Of a DNA stretch of 64,000 nt, positions 41,890 through 52,522 are shown in pieces. Source of the DNA: Nitzschia sp. DOCU1 (Eukaryota > Bacillariophyta > Bacillariophyceae > Bacillariales > Bacillariaceae); contig OX595990.1 of the NCBI GenBank assembly GCA_951394045.1, forward strand, positions 1,961,049-2,025,048, read 5' to 3'. How positions within the stretch are numbered: position 1 is the first letter of the stretch; each line of letters begins with the position of its first letter. The notes beneath the pieces are model-generated. The model saw only the letters and a program-made list of their open reading frames with translations. It ran no database searches and had not been told where the DNA came from. A program made the translations under genes and the position numbers.

Positions 41890-43930
41890 ACTATCTAGCA
41901 TCAATATCCGGGTTGTTCTACATTTTGCGCGCTCTGAAGCGCTTCCCAAACAGATGTCCTTCGGCGGCGCGGGCGAAAATAGATGGTCACCGTTGTCCAT
42001 GATCAATATCCGGGTGCTCGATGCATGCACGGTACGGTAACAGCAGCGCAGTTCCCTCTCTCTGTTCCAAAATCACGTGTTATTCCGAGCGGGCAATCAA
42101 CGCGCTTTGACCGCGGGCCCTGATCAAAATCGAGGTGCTGTAGGGTGCTTCATCGTGCTGCTTCACCGTGTTCCGAAATCACGTGTTGTTTGGCTTGGGC
42201 GAAACTATTGGTGGTCAACGCCCTGTTTTCACCGCGGGCCCGATCAGTATCCGGGTGCTCGAGTTATGGTGCATTCTTCATCGCGCTGCTTCAGCGTCAC
42301 GTGTTGTTCCGAGCGGCAATCCAATGCGCTGTTTTCACTGTAGGCCGTGATTAATATCCGGGGGCTTTATCTACGGTGCATCCATCGCGCAGCTTTCACC
42401 GAGTTCCGAAATCACGTGTTGTTCCGAGCGGCAATCAACGCGCTGTTTCACCGCAGGCCTTGATCAATATCCGGGTGCTTTATCTACGGTGCATCCATCG
42501 CGCAGCTTTCACCGTGTTCCGAAATCACGTGTTGTTCGGCACGGGCAATCAACACGTTATTTTCACCGCGGGCCATGACAAATATCCGTGTGCTCGATCT
42601 CCATTTCATCCATCGCGCAGCTTTCACCGTGTTCCGAAATCACGTTTTGTTCCGAGCGGCAATCAACGCGCTGTTTTCACCGCAGGCCTTGATCAATATC
42701 CGGGTGCTTTATCTACGGTGCATCCATCGCGCAGCTTTCACCGTGTTCCGAAATCACGTGTTGTTCGGCACGGGCAATCAACACGCTATTTTCACCGCGG
42801 GCCATGATAAATATCCGTGTGCTCGATCTCCATTTCATCCATCGCGCAGTTTTCACCGTGTTCCGAAATCACGTTTTGTTCCGAGCGGCAATCAACGCGC
42901 TGTTTTCACCGCAGGCCTTGATCAATATCCGGGTGCTTTATCTACGGTGCATCCATCGCGCAGCTTTCACCGTGTTCCGAAATCACGTGTTGTTCGGCAC
43001 GGGCAATCAACACGCTATTTTCACCGCGGGCCATGATAAATATCCGTGTGCTCGATCTCCATTTCATCCATCGCGCAGTTTTCACCGTGTTCCGAAATCA
43101 CGTTTTGTTCCGAGCGGCAATCAACGCGCTGTTTTCACCGCAGGCCTTGATCAATATCCGGGTGCTTTATCTACGGTGCATCCATCGCGCAGCTTTCACC
43201 GTGTTCCGAAATCACGTGTTGTTCGGCACGGGCAATCAACACGTTATTTTCACCGCGGGCCATGATAAATATCCGTGTGCTCGATCTCCATTTCATCCAT
43301 CGCGCAGTTTTCACCGTGTTCCGAAATCACGTCTTGTTTGGAGCGGCAATCAATGCGCTACTTTCACTGCGGGCCTTGATCAATATCCGGGTGCTTGAAT
43401 TTCGTTGCATGCACCGCGCTGTTTTCACCGTTCCGAAATCACGTGTTGTTTGGAGTGGCAATCAACGCGAAACTTGTAGGGCAGGCCCAAAATCAAAGCT
43501 CTGTTTTCACCGCAGGCTTTTACCGCGGGCCCTCATCAATATCCGGGTTCAATGCTGGAATCGCGCTGCTTCCACCGCAGTCGCCCAAATCACCTCTTGC
43601 TCTGGCGCACTATTGAAAAAATCAAAGCTTTCACCACGGGCCCTAATCAATATCCGGGTTCGATATCAACGCTGCATGCATCCCGCTGCTTTCACTGCTG
43701 TTGCTCAAGTCACTTCTTGTTCGGAGCATTGACTATCTAAAATCAGAGCTCAGTTTTCACCACGTGATCGCGGGCCCAGAAACTGTTCAAAATCAACGCG
43801 CTGCTTTCACCGACCCGTTCTTCGATGATGATACAGTGCGCTACCATACCGTCTGGATCCCTCTCCCAGCGTTGCAACACCCTACGACCATAGTAATATC
43901 CGGGTGCTTACTGTTTCTAAACGAGGTGTT
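41890..43930. repeat. Satellite-like tandem array, degenerate at both edges
   Basis: About 2 kb of related monomers of 112-115 bp. Well-formed copies begin GTTCCGAAATCACG at 42403, 42516, 42631, 42745, 42860, 42974, 43089, 43203, 43318 and 43430. More divergent copies lie near 42063, 42170 and 42295 and between 43500 and 43930. Each monomer contains CACGTG or CACGTT, a GGCAATCAACRCG box, TTTTCACCGC and AATATCCGGGTGC. Long frames run across it in several phases only because the unit lacks stops. The period is not a multiple of three, so I do not call these genes. Confidence 0.9.
42631..43317. repeat. Core of the array: three 229-bp higher-order units
   Basis: Three successive, nearly identical 229-bp units (starts 42631, 42860, 43089). 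Each consists of a 114-bp monomer carrying CACGTT and a 115-bp monomer carrying CACGTG. The two monomer types alternate strictly and differ more from each other than from their own kind in the next unit. That is the definition of higher-order repeat structure and points to recent unequal exchange or replication slippage of the dimer. Confidence 0.9.
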
Positions 43931-44693
43931 GTTCGATGAGATGAGATGAGATGATCAATGCAATGGTGCTGGGCACTCCTGTACCACAGCTGGATCCCTC
44001 GCGCTGCGGTACGGTGCAATATTTCGGTCGCTCTGCTCAAAACAAACCAGCAGAAAGGCTACCGCTGTGCAAAATATCATCGACGATGATAGCCCACCTA
44101 GGATCGACATGTACAGAATGTACTGGCGAAAACGATGAAGGACAGGCACAATGCTAGCTAGTCTTCGGCGAAACATGAAGTCTTAAAGTAGTAGAGGCGA
44201 TCGTGCAGAGGAGATCACGTATGACAAGAATCTAGAGGTAGAGTGGGACTCGTACATTGGGGGGCTTCGCCTTTTCACTCATTCGCCCAGACCCGTGTGT
44301 TCTGTGCGCGGAATATTCGACGCGTTCGTTGACCTTCTTGCAACACAAACGGTCCTTGAATTGAAATCGCTTTGCACCATGGCTACTTGCTACACCAACT
44401 AATGAAGTCTTCAGGATCGGGAACAATTGCCGCAGTGGGCTTGTTAGGATACGAGCTTCCAATGCTGCAAGGCCTGGTTTCAGGTGGCAGTCTTTGTTAC
44501 TCGTGTCGCAAACCGTCGACGGTACCTTGGATATATTTTGCAAATCGTTGCCGACGGCAAGAGATAATCTCCAGCATGCCGCCACCAGTCAAGAATTGGT
44601 GCTAAAAGGGAGTTCTATGGACATAGTTACCGATTACAAACCTTTCAAGCCAACTTTTGGATGAGGAAATGTTCGATTCCACCACTCCATTAT
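43931..44693. other. Region between the satellite array and PsbU
   Basis: No supported gene. Frames on both strands (44232-44585 minus, 44372-44605 plus) show no domain. No RNA gene was seen. Confidence 0.4.
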
Positions 44694-45227
44694 TCAATAA
44701 TCTCGTGACCGGGCAGCTTGTACAGCTCTGATTTGCTCATCTCGATACGAGCTGGACGTGCGACTACCGCATTCATATTTGCAAATCTGCGACGTGTTGA
44801 ATTGCTGAAGGGAGCGATCCGGCTTGGCAATTATGATGGACTTGTCATACTGACGCAATCGCTCCTGTTCCATTTCGTTTAGGACCGCATAGACTTCTTT
44901 CTTCGATGTAAATGGTTGCTCCTTGGCGGCATTCACAATCTTGGTAGCCACTGTAGGATAAAGTCCAGGAAAAGCCGTAAATTCTCGAGCCATAGCATTG
45001 TTCACATCGATGGTAGCAATTGCAGTGGCTGGGGGTACCAATAGAAAAGATCCGACCAAACTCGTGACACCAGCCAAAACTTCCCTCCTAGCAGTCAAAG
45101 TTGCCACCAACAATTCGTCATGGTTCGTCGGTGCTGTTGGCCGCCTCGTTTGAGGAAGAAACGAGCTCAACGTCCAAGCGACGGTAGGACAAAACAGTAA
45201 AAAACAAAGGAACGCATTCACTCTCAT
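44694..45227 (-). CDS. psbU: Photosystem II extrinsic protein PsbU (12 kDa), thylakoid lumen
   Basis: 177 aa from ATG 45227; an upstream in-frame ATG at 45266 is possible but would bury the signal peptide. PsbU stabilises the oxygen-evolving complex in cyanobacteria and red-lineage plastids. The mature part has IDVNNAMAREFTAFPGLYPTV and AKEQPFTSKKEVYAVLNEM, the two helix-hairpin-like blocks of the family. Targeting is tripartite: a signal peptide (MRVNAFLCFLLFCPTVAW), a Ser/Thr/Arg-rich transit region, then a twin-arginine lumen signal (ARREVLAGVTSLVG, ending PPATAIA). The C-terminus extends past the usual end with two cysteines (ICKYECGSR), an oddity. It is divergent from another putative lumen protein. 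Confidence 0.88.
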   Translation of the reverse strand: MRVNAFLCFLLFCPTVAWTLSSFLPQTRRPTAPTNHDELLVATLTARREVLAGVTSLVGSFLLVPPATAIATIDVNNAMAREFTAFPGLYPTVATKIVNAAKEQPFTSKKEVYAVLNEMEQERLRQYDKSIIIAKPDRSLQQFNTSQICKYECGSRTSSSYRDEQIRAVQAARSRDY

Positions 45228-45665
45228 CGTGGACCAAGGATAGTGGTCTCTTCGTATTGCAAACATCGATGTTTACACAAAGTCAAGGTGTTGATGATTT
45301 CTTGGCAGGTATGTCGGTGACGAATGCCCACGTGTCATCATCGATCGAGGCCTTGACTCGACTCGTCGGAGCAATCCTCGGCGCTCGCTCGTCGGCTTTT
45401 TGGATCTTTTGCGAACACACAACGAGGGACGACAATCTTTCCGGCAACGAGGAGGATCGGGTCACCATGTGCCACTGATGCCCCCTCTTCCTTTTCATTC
45501 TGTTGACCCGATCCATTTTAATCAAAGACCATCGACAGGCCAGGAACCGCTGGCAGGGTTTTTTGCGTTCTAATATAAAAAAGTCGCCTTCTTCAAAGCA
45601 TTTGCGATCTTTCGTGCCAGACTTACACAATGCCAAGTCACACTGCAATTTCCTGGTGCCGTACA
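45228..45665. promoter_or_regulatory. Shared divergent promoter region of PsbU and the putative lumen protein
   Basis: About 440 bp between two opposite ATGs, so both transcripts must start here. Coding ORFs crossing it are weak. No individual motif could be assigned. Confidence 0.5.
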
Positions 45666-46181
45666 ATGGTTCAGCTCCTGACGCTCACCACCATGTCCAC
45701 ACACGCCTGGCTACTGACGAGTCCTGTGGTGCACATTAATCGCCATCTCTGTCCCTGCATCGATGAAAGAATGTCCCAAACCCGACACTGTAGCGCAGAT
45801 GGCGTACCCCCATGTGAAAGGCCAGAGACTGAGGCCGCTGCCTCTTCTCGCCGAAGATTGTTCCAAGCAACTTGCATTGGGATACTTGGTACCGTCGCTT
45901 TCACTACTAATAGTCAACCGGCGGTTGCTGCAGAAGAAGATCCATTTGCTCAGCTTGACTCGATCGCAAGCACCATTTCGTCCTCAGACCAGCTGCGATC
46001 CAATGCAGCGAATAACTATCCGATGTCGCCCTCGCCACTTCCCAAGGGTGAAGGCATTAGCAACGAACAAGGCAGAAAACTCAGTAATGACGGATCTGCT
46101 AGTAGTAATGTTTCCGAAATGGAGGAGGCACTCCGAGAATCCCGAAAGCGAAAGCGCGTAGATCCTCGAACACATGGATAG
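45666..46181 (+). CDS. Putative thylakoid-lumen protein with twin-arginine signal
   Basis: I do not recognise the mature protein. The start is ATG 45666 (MVQLLTLTTMSTHAWLL), or ATG 45630 twelve codons upstream. The presequence repeats the plan of the neighbouring PsbU: a signal peptide with a Trp at the cleavage site (THAW), a Cys-containing spacer, then SSRRRLFQATCIGILGTVAF and a cleavage-like PAVAAEE, a Tat-type lumen signal. The mature part of about 80 residues is polar and acidic with a basic end (RESRKRKRVDPR) and an EDPFAQLDSIAST start. Possibly a small photosystem-associated subunit; the function is unknown. Confidence 0.6.
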   Translation: MVQLLTLTTMSTHAWLLTSPVVHINRHLCPCIDERMSQTRHCSADGVPPCERPETEAAASSRRRLFQATCIGILGTVAFTTNSQPAVAAEEDPFAQLDSIASTISSSDQLRSNAANNYPMSPSPLPKGEGISNEQGRKLSNDGSASSNVSEMEEALRESRKRKRVDPRTHG

Positions 46182-46728
46182 AACATGGGTGATTGCTTTG
46201 GGCAATAACACAAACTGTTTTCTTGCAAGAGACAAACGGGGAGGACGTAGTTTTAAGAACTCCATTCGAACTTACAGCATTCCCTTCCATCGCGTCATTT
46301 ACCTTTGACTCCCTGGTGCTAGAGTTCATACTTCCGGTACATCGCTTGTTGCTTCCAATGTCATCCTTACTACTAACTAGGCAAGGCTGATCCGTTACTT
46401 CTTTGAAACTGAAACGAGACCTACAATGAATGGCTTGACTTGACCCTCTATCCACCATATCCGCGAGAAAACTTTCATTATTTTAGTCCATGTGTTCGGC
46501 TGGAATAGGTTTTGAGCTTTCCCACTTCAGTCTTGGGTCAAAACCCAGTCCTGTCAGCTGTTTACGTAAAATTAGTACGAGAAACAACGTAGCGTTGAAC
46601 CACACAATTCCCCCGTCTCGCCATTGGCAGCAGCAGCGCGCTACGGAAGACCCAGCAAACCCGCGACAATGGTCCTACACCAACATTAAATTCCCACTGG
46701 ATTACATCAAACAACACAAAGAGACAGA
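46182..46728. other. Intergenic region upstream of eIF3g
   Basis: 547 bp with no supported gene or RNA. The last 150 bp should hold the eIF3g promoter. Confidence 0.45.
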
Positions 46729-47694
46729 ATGGCGCAGCGTTGGGGAGACGTTCTCGACGACTCCGATGAGGAGCCGGAGGTCCAGGTGCCCCGTTCCCTG
46801 GCAAAAACAAGCGGTGGATTAGAAATCCCACCTACACAAAAATCTCGCATTGATAGCAAGGGCATTCAGATTATCACGTCGTATCGAGCCCACCCCGCCA
46901 ATGCCAAGCAGCTTCTCAAGACAGTCACCAAAGTCCGTGTGACCAAGCAGAGAATTCGAGAGGCCAAGGCCGTGGAAGAGCGCCGCAAGTGGACTAAATT
47001 TGGAGAGGCCTTGAAAGACGAGATGGCGGAAGGGGCTCAGCGTAGTACGATTTTATCCAAGGATGATGTCTATTTGGAAGATCCGAACGCCGATACAGAC
47101 CTGCAAGATGAAGACCCAACTAGCGCGATTGCCGGTAATCTTAACGAATTCTGGGCGAAGCAACAGCAGCGTCAGTTGGAGCGAAAGTATGATGTCGGTG
47201 TTGATGAGGAAGGTGGCGCTGGAGCTGGATGGACCCAAGTTGGTGTGGGGGGTGCTGCCGCAAATCCGGGCAAGTATGTCCCCCCTAGTGCTCGTGCGGC
47301 CATGGCTGCTGGCGTCAAACCGGAAAGACGAACCGATGATTTGAATACGATTCGAGTCACCAACATCTCGGAGAACACCACCGAAGCCGATCTTCAAGAT
47401 TTGTTCAAGCCCTTTGGTCGTATCTCGCGGGTGTATCTAGCGAAAGACAAGGAAACCTTGCAGTCAAGAGGCTTTGCTTTTGTTTCCTTTGTCAACAAGG
47501 ACGATGCGGCAAGGGCAATGGTGAAGCTTCAAGGGTTTGGATACGATCACTTGATTCTCAAATTGGAGTGGGCTAGACCTAATGCTCCCAAAGATCCAGC
47601 CACCAGTGGCAATGAGTACCGTTCGGGTTACGGAAAGGCTCTTGCTCAAGATACCAAGGAGAAGGTCAGCTTTGCCTCTAATCTTACAAAGTAG
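46729..47694 (+). CDS. EIF3G: Eukaryotic translation initiation factor 3 subunit G (eIF3g)
   Basis: 321 aa, one exon. eIF3g is a small subunit of eIF3 that helps scanning and reinitiation on the 40S ribosome. The N-terminal start WGDVLDDSDEE and the block KGIQIITSYRAHPANAKQLLKTVTKVRVTKQR are characteristic. The C-terminal RRM (residues about 205-285) has RNP2 IRVTNI and RNP1 RGFAFVSF. The CCHC-type zinc knuckle found in animal and yeast eIF3g just after the N-terminal part is absent. In its place is an acidic and glycine-rich linker (GVDEEGGAGAGWTQVGVGG), preceded by EFWAKQQQRQLER. Otherwise the length and order fit. Confidence 0.93.
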   Translation: MAQRWGDVLDDSDEEPEVQVPRSLAKTSGGLEIPPTQKSRIDSKGIQIITSYRAHPANAKQLLKTVTKVRVTKQRIREAKAVEERRKWTKFGEALKDEMAEGAQRSTILSKDDVYLEDPNADTDLQDEDPTSAIAGNLNEFWAKQQQRQLERKYDVGVDEEGGAGAGWTQVGVGGAAANPGKYVPPSARAAMAAGVKPERRTDDLNTIRVTNISENTTEADLQDLFKPFGRISRVYLAKDKETLQSRGFAFVSFVNKDDAARAMVKLQGFGYDHLILKLEWARPNAPKDPATSGNEYRSGYGKALAQDTKEKVSFASNLTK

Positions 47695-49349
47695 ATACAT
47701 TGTAATTGATTTGTTCTTTGTATTATATCTGCTCTCGGCCTACCGGTGGCTCTATGGTACAACAGATACGGAAGGAAAGTCGGAGGTCGACGCAGTCTAA
47801 TGCAATTGCCTGGTGAGGTAATCTCCTTGTTCTCACTAAGTGGAAACACGACGTGGTAGAAATAATGACAGCTAGCCCTACTGAACGCATCTTCGTTCCA
47901 AACACCATTTCTTGCTCGGCGGCGGGAACAATGATACAATGAGCGTACGCACACAGTACTTTGTTTCTCAAGCGCACTCTTATAAGGAGGAGGGGTGGCA
48001 TAGGTCTATGGATATTTTTCTTAGGCAGCCTGCATTAGTCGTTTGTTGCCGGTGGTATAGTTGTGGACTGAGGACGAAACGAGATAATATAGAGATGATG
48101 CGATGATTCATTCGATTCGTGCGAGCATAGATACACTTGAAACTCCATCCATGCCTCGACTTGAGCTTGAAAGTCCAAGGAGCTTGCGTACATCAAGCCA
48201 AAGAGATATACATACCAGGTACGTCATCAGTGCGTCATTCTCATTTTTCGTCTTGGCGGCCACGCGCGCACGAATGCCGCTGTAGTTGAAGATTCTTCGT
48301 TCTCACCGTACCGTCCGTGACCGTGGTTGCATCATGGGTTTTTGGAGTTTGGCGCGCTCTGCCCAGCGCACCCACCACGACGACCGCCCCTCTCAATTTC
48401 AGCAGGCGTTGTGTCGCGTCTGCAGTTCGGGCCAAACTAACTGTTGAAAAAGCATTGGAAACTCTCACCATATTGGCTGCGGTTGGCTGTCGCGATACGA
48501 CAACTTGGCCAAAACATCGGCGCCATGGTGCCTCCAACAAACAAGTCGACCAGGTGGACGACTTCAGTGTTATTTCTCAGGTCAGTCGTCTGCGATTTTT
48601 TCTCGTCGGGTTTTGCTGCTTGCTCCCATGGTCAAATTTGTTTTTTCTCGTATCGTCCAAAAAGAGGACATGATTGGATTTTTCAATTTAGGATGACGTC
48701 ATCCCAAGTTATGATTGGCTCCTTCGGCCTCTCCCCGCGCCGGTCAGGTTGGAGGCATGTTGGATTCCTTCTTCAACGCTGTTCTCTTCCTTTTTGGCCT
48801 GTTGTGCTTTTTGTCGGAGGCAACAGATGGGCGCTTGTTTGCATGTGGTTAACCATGGATGAGAAGACGAAAACATTTCCTTGGATTGAGCAGTAAAAAC
48901 ACCGTTTTAATCGTCGTTTATCGTGTTTGAGCCACAAGGGCAACCAGCGTGGTCGTTGGCTTCCGATCGGCATTATTCGTGAATACGATTGCGCCATTTC
49001 AGACGTCGTTGCAAAGTGCATGATTATTAGGCTTTCATTGGCCGGTATTTGCATTCCGAAGTTCGCCATTGGCACGCTAACTTGGTTGACACCTTTTCCC
49101 AATTCTGGGACAAGTTGTCTGACGTCGGACACATTACTGCTCATCCTATTCGCCAGTACGATCCGATCACTTTTCACCTCCTTCGTGTCGTTGGCACTTG
49201 GTGTTCCTGAAGTTACATCCCAACAATCATAAAACACCACCACCCGATCGTGACGATACACCTTTGCAATTGGACCGACAGAGTCTTTTCATCACACAAG
49301 TCTATTTTCTCGAACTCGTGTTGCCACTGCCCAAGAGCCAGATTTCACC
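47695..49349. other. 1.65 kb intergenic region between eIF3g and glucose-6-phosphate isomerase
   Basis: No gene I can support. A 162-codon minus-strand frame at 48773-49261 and a plus frame at 48317-48673 have no domains and overlap unlikely sequence; the latter has a GTCAGT donor-like site at about 48580. No repeat or tRNA was recognised. Confidence 0.4.
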
Positions 49350-51800
49350 ATGAAACCCTCTGCTAACCATGTTGCATCGCTGTCCTTGATACTGTTAACG
49401 ATTAATAGCCTGGCGCTGTCACCAGTTGGTGCCTGGTCCCCGGCACGACTGCTGCATCTGGGACGAGGAAACCGAAGACTGGTCAAACGACCCGTTCCAA
49501 CGACTTTGCAAGTATTGACAAACCGACCAGAGACCTCTTCTTCTTCTCTGTCCGACAAGACATCCAATGGAAAACCCGCTAGCAGTACCGGAATTCGGCA
49601 TTTTCACCGCTCGGAGGAAGACGATCATCTCCCATCGGAGGCTCCTCTTCACATTGAAGGGGGGATCTCGTTCGATGATTTGGAGGATATTGATCGTCAG
49701 CATCATCTGGAACCTCTGCGCGAAACAGAAGAGCAGAACAGAAAGATGAGTATTCCTCAGATTAGTTTGCCAAGTCATCGCTTTGCACCCAATGTTGCCT
49801 GGGAGCACCATCACCGGGCTACAACCCATTTTGTTCATGAACGATTAAGTCGAAGGCGAAATAACGTGGAGACGGGGAAGACGGAATCAGGCGTCAAGGA
49901 TCAGAATGATGGGCGAGAGTTGCTAGTCTCCAACACCCCCGAGTGGAAGGCGCTTCAACGACACAAGGAGGAGATTGAAAATATACATCTGCGTGACCTA
50001 TTAATGGACCAGGAGCGATCGGAGGCAATGTTCGCAGAGCATGATGGAGTATATTTGGATTACTCGCGGCAACGCGCTGACTTGAAGACACTCAAGTTGC
50101 TACAAGATCTGGCAGTGCGCCAGGGCCTTTCAGAAAAGATACAAGCAATGGTCACGGGCGAAAAGATCAATTTTACCGAGAAGAGAGCTGTACTGCACAC
50201 AGCTCTGAGAGCTGATCGCACGGAAGAGATATATGTCGATGGACAGAATGTCATCGAGGAGGTTCATCAGGTGTTAGATCAGATAAAGGAATTCACCGAG
50301 GGTGTGCGAAGCGGAAAACTGCGTGGCTACACAGGAAAGAGGCTGCGAAACATTATCTCCGTCGGTATTGGAGGTTCCTACCTGGGTCCCGAATTCTTGC
50401 ATGAAGTGCTCAAGACAGAACCCGAAGGCATCAATTCTGCCTTGGGTTACAGTCTCCGCTTTTTGGCCAATGTTGATCCTGTGGACGTCGAGCGCACCTG
50501 CGCCGACCTGGACCCAGAAGAAACCTTAATTGTGATCGTTTCCAAGACTTTCACTACAGCCGAGACAATGCTGAATGCCCGAACCATGCGTCAATGGCTG
50601 TGGGATTTCATGGGTAATGATTCGGAAGTGGTCCGCAAACATATGGTTGCATGCGCCTCTGTATCGGCTACAGACAAGGTCCAAGAATTTGGCATTGACA
50701 CTGAAAACTATTTTTTCCGGTTCTGGGATTGGGTCGGTGGACGCTACAGCGTCTGCAGTGCTGCCGGTGCGGTTCCCATTAGTCTCTTATACGGATTCGA
50801 CTTGTTTGAGAAATTTTTGAAGGTAAGATCTACCAACACCTTGTTTCTTCGCTTTCCGTGCCATCTCACATCTTTGCTCTAATTTTCGCGTCTGTTACAG
50901 GGTGCTCAATCGATTGATAGGCATTTCATGACTGCACCACTTGACCAGAACATTCCGGTCCTCATGGGCTTGCTTGGGGTATGGAACCACTCCTTCCTCG
51001 GATACAAGACCCGAACTACTCTTCCCTATGCTGAAGCCCTTCTTCGATTACCATCCCACATTCAACAGCTAGACATGGAATCCAACGGAAAAGTCATGAC
51101 GAAGCACAATGTTGAAGTCGACTATCCTGTAGGCGAAATCGATTTTGGAGAGCCAGGCACTAATGGGCAACATTCTTTCTTCCAATTGTTGCACATGGGC
51201 CAAACGGTACCGTGCGATTTCATTGGATTTTGCCAATCGCAACACGACCTCTGCTTGGACGGGGAAAAGCTGAGCGCCCACGACGAACTCATGGCCAACT
51301 TCTTTGCTCAACCGGACGCCCTAGCCAATGGTAAAACTGCCGAAGAAGTCCGTGCCGAAGGCGTCGAGGAGGACCTCATTCCTCATCGCACATTTAAGGG
51401 TAATCGTCCGAGCATGTCTCTTCTGCTCCCGAAACTTACGGCGTATGCTACTGGCCAGCTCCTGGCCATTTACGAGCACCGAACCGCAGTTCAGGGTTTT
51501 ATCTGGGATATTAACTCGTTTGATCAGTGGGGTGTTGAGCTTGGAAAGAAACTGGCGATGGATGTTAAAGATCACTTGTTGCAAGCACGTCAATCAGATG
51601 AGCACGTCATTAAAGCATCCAACCCGGCCTCTTCACGGATTTTGAACTACTACGTGAACAACAGTCGAGAGGACCGTAGTTGCGACGATCCAACACCTGT
51701 CAACTCGCTCACACGTGTGACGCGAAAGACTCACACGGATCACGCGAGGATGCCACCGCCCACCCAACACGATCTAGGAGGCAAAAGCGGACGTCTATGA
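49350..51800 (+). CDS. GPI: Glucose-6-phosphate isomerase, plastid-type with long N-terminal extension
   Basis: Exons 49350-50822 and 50901-51800 join in phase 0 across a 78-bp intron (GTAAGA...TTACAG) to give 790 aa. GPI interconverts glucose-6-phosphate and fructose-6-phosphate. Seen: GIGGSYLGP near residue 340, [16 protein letters not shown], signature 1 [14 protein letters not shown] and signature 2 [18 protein letters not shown] near the end. The catalytic domain starts near residue 190, so about 190 extra residues precede it. These begin with a signal peptide ([20 protein letters not shown], ending GAW) and a basic Ser/Arg stretch, so plastid import is likely. The rest of the extension is disordered and charged. 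The C-terminus also has an extra basic tail after NYYVNNS. Confidence 0.94.
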
Positions 51801-52018
51801 CACTGTAGAAACCAATATGCTAGCTAGCTTCCTGTTGAAATCTATACAGTGCAAACATTCTATCATTTAGTAAACGTCACCAATTGGAATACTACTGTAG
51901 GTAGCCATAAACGTATTGTAAAGAGTGGACAGTTGATTGTTCCAACTAACCCTGACACGCGATAGCATGGGCGTTCCATAGTCAGGGTTGTCCGGGTGCA
52001 TCCCGGCGCTGTAGAAAG

Positions 52019-52522
52019 TTATTGTCGTCGACTATCACCCTGTGAATCTTGCCTTGTCTCAACTTCTCCCCGATAATTTTCCTTGAAAAGCCCGTCAGAA
52101 GCAAAGGAATCCCTCCACTCGATCGCCATGAGCAGCTCGCTCCGCGGAAGCTTCTCGGCTGCCATCTCCCCCCCTACAAATCGATCCATGTTCTCTTCAT
52201 CATCATGACTTCCGTATACAATCATGAAGAAGGCCATCGCATGGATACTCTCCTTCAGCACCACTCGTAATTCTGTTTCGTCCAGGTCCCATAGAAACTG
52301 AAAGAACTCATTTACCTCCTCAATTTCCTTTTTCATTCTCTTTTTCGATTCTTTGCGTCGGAGCTGTCGACGAGAGCTGATTGTCAGGGCACGGAGAATC
52401 TTAACTTCAACGATGGACACCCCCTCCCTTGCACTTACCCGTTGTTCACGGCGTTTGGTGTGGCCTTGAACGGCTTTGATCTCTTCCTTTCGCCAGTTGA
52501 CATCTGCAAATTGGACGGGCAT
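52019..52522 (-). CDS. Hypothetical 167-aa protein, charged and helical
   Basis: I do not recognise it. The start is ATG 52522. A basic N-terminal half (RRQLRRKESKKRMKKEIEE) is followed by an amphipathic helix (VNEFFQFLWDLDETELRVVL) and an acidic segment. The composition resembles small diatom nuclear or chaperone-like proteins, but no domain is evident. It is the only long frame in this interval and lies convergent with GPI, with a 218-bp gap. Confidence 0.45.
   Translation of the reverse strand: MPVQFADVNWRKEEIKAVQGHTKRREQRVSAREGVSIVEVKILRALTISSRRQLRRKESKKRMKKEIEEVNEFFQFLWDLDETELRVVLKESIHAMAFFMIVYGSHDDEENMDRFVGGEMAAEKLPRSELLMAIEWRDSFASDGLFKENYRGEVETRQDSQGDSRRQ

Noticed and set aside
42376..43732. 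Series of overlapping 120-156 codon frames (INIRVL...HRAAFTVFRNHVLF) that look like a repeat protein family
   Set aside because: They are produced by the 114/115-bp satellite monomers. The 229-bp unit is not a multiple of three, so each unit shifts frame and each frame soon ends. No start context or domain.
48773..49261. 162-codon minus-strand frame upstream of GPI
   Set aside because: No domain, odd composition, and it overlaps the likely GPI promoter; treated as a chance frame.
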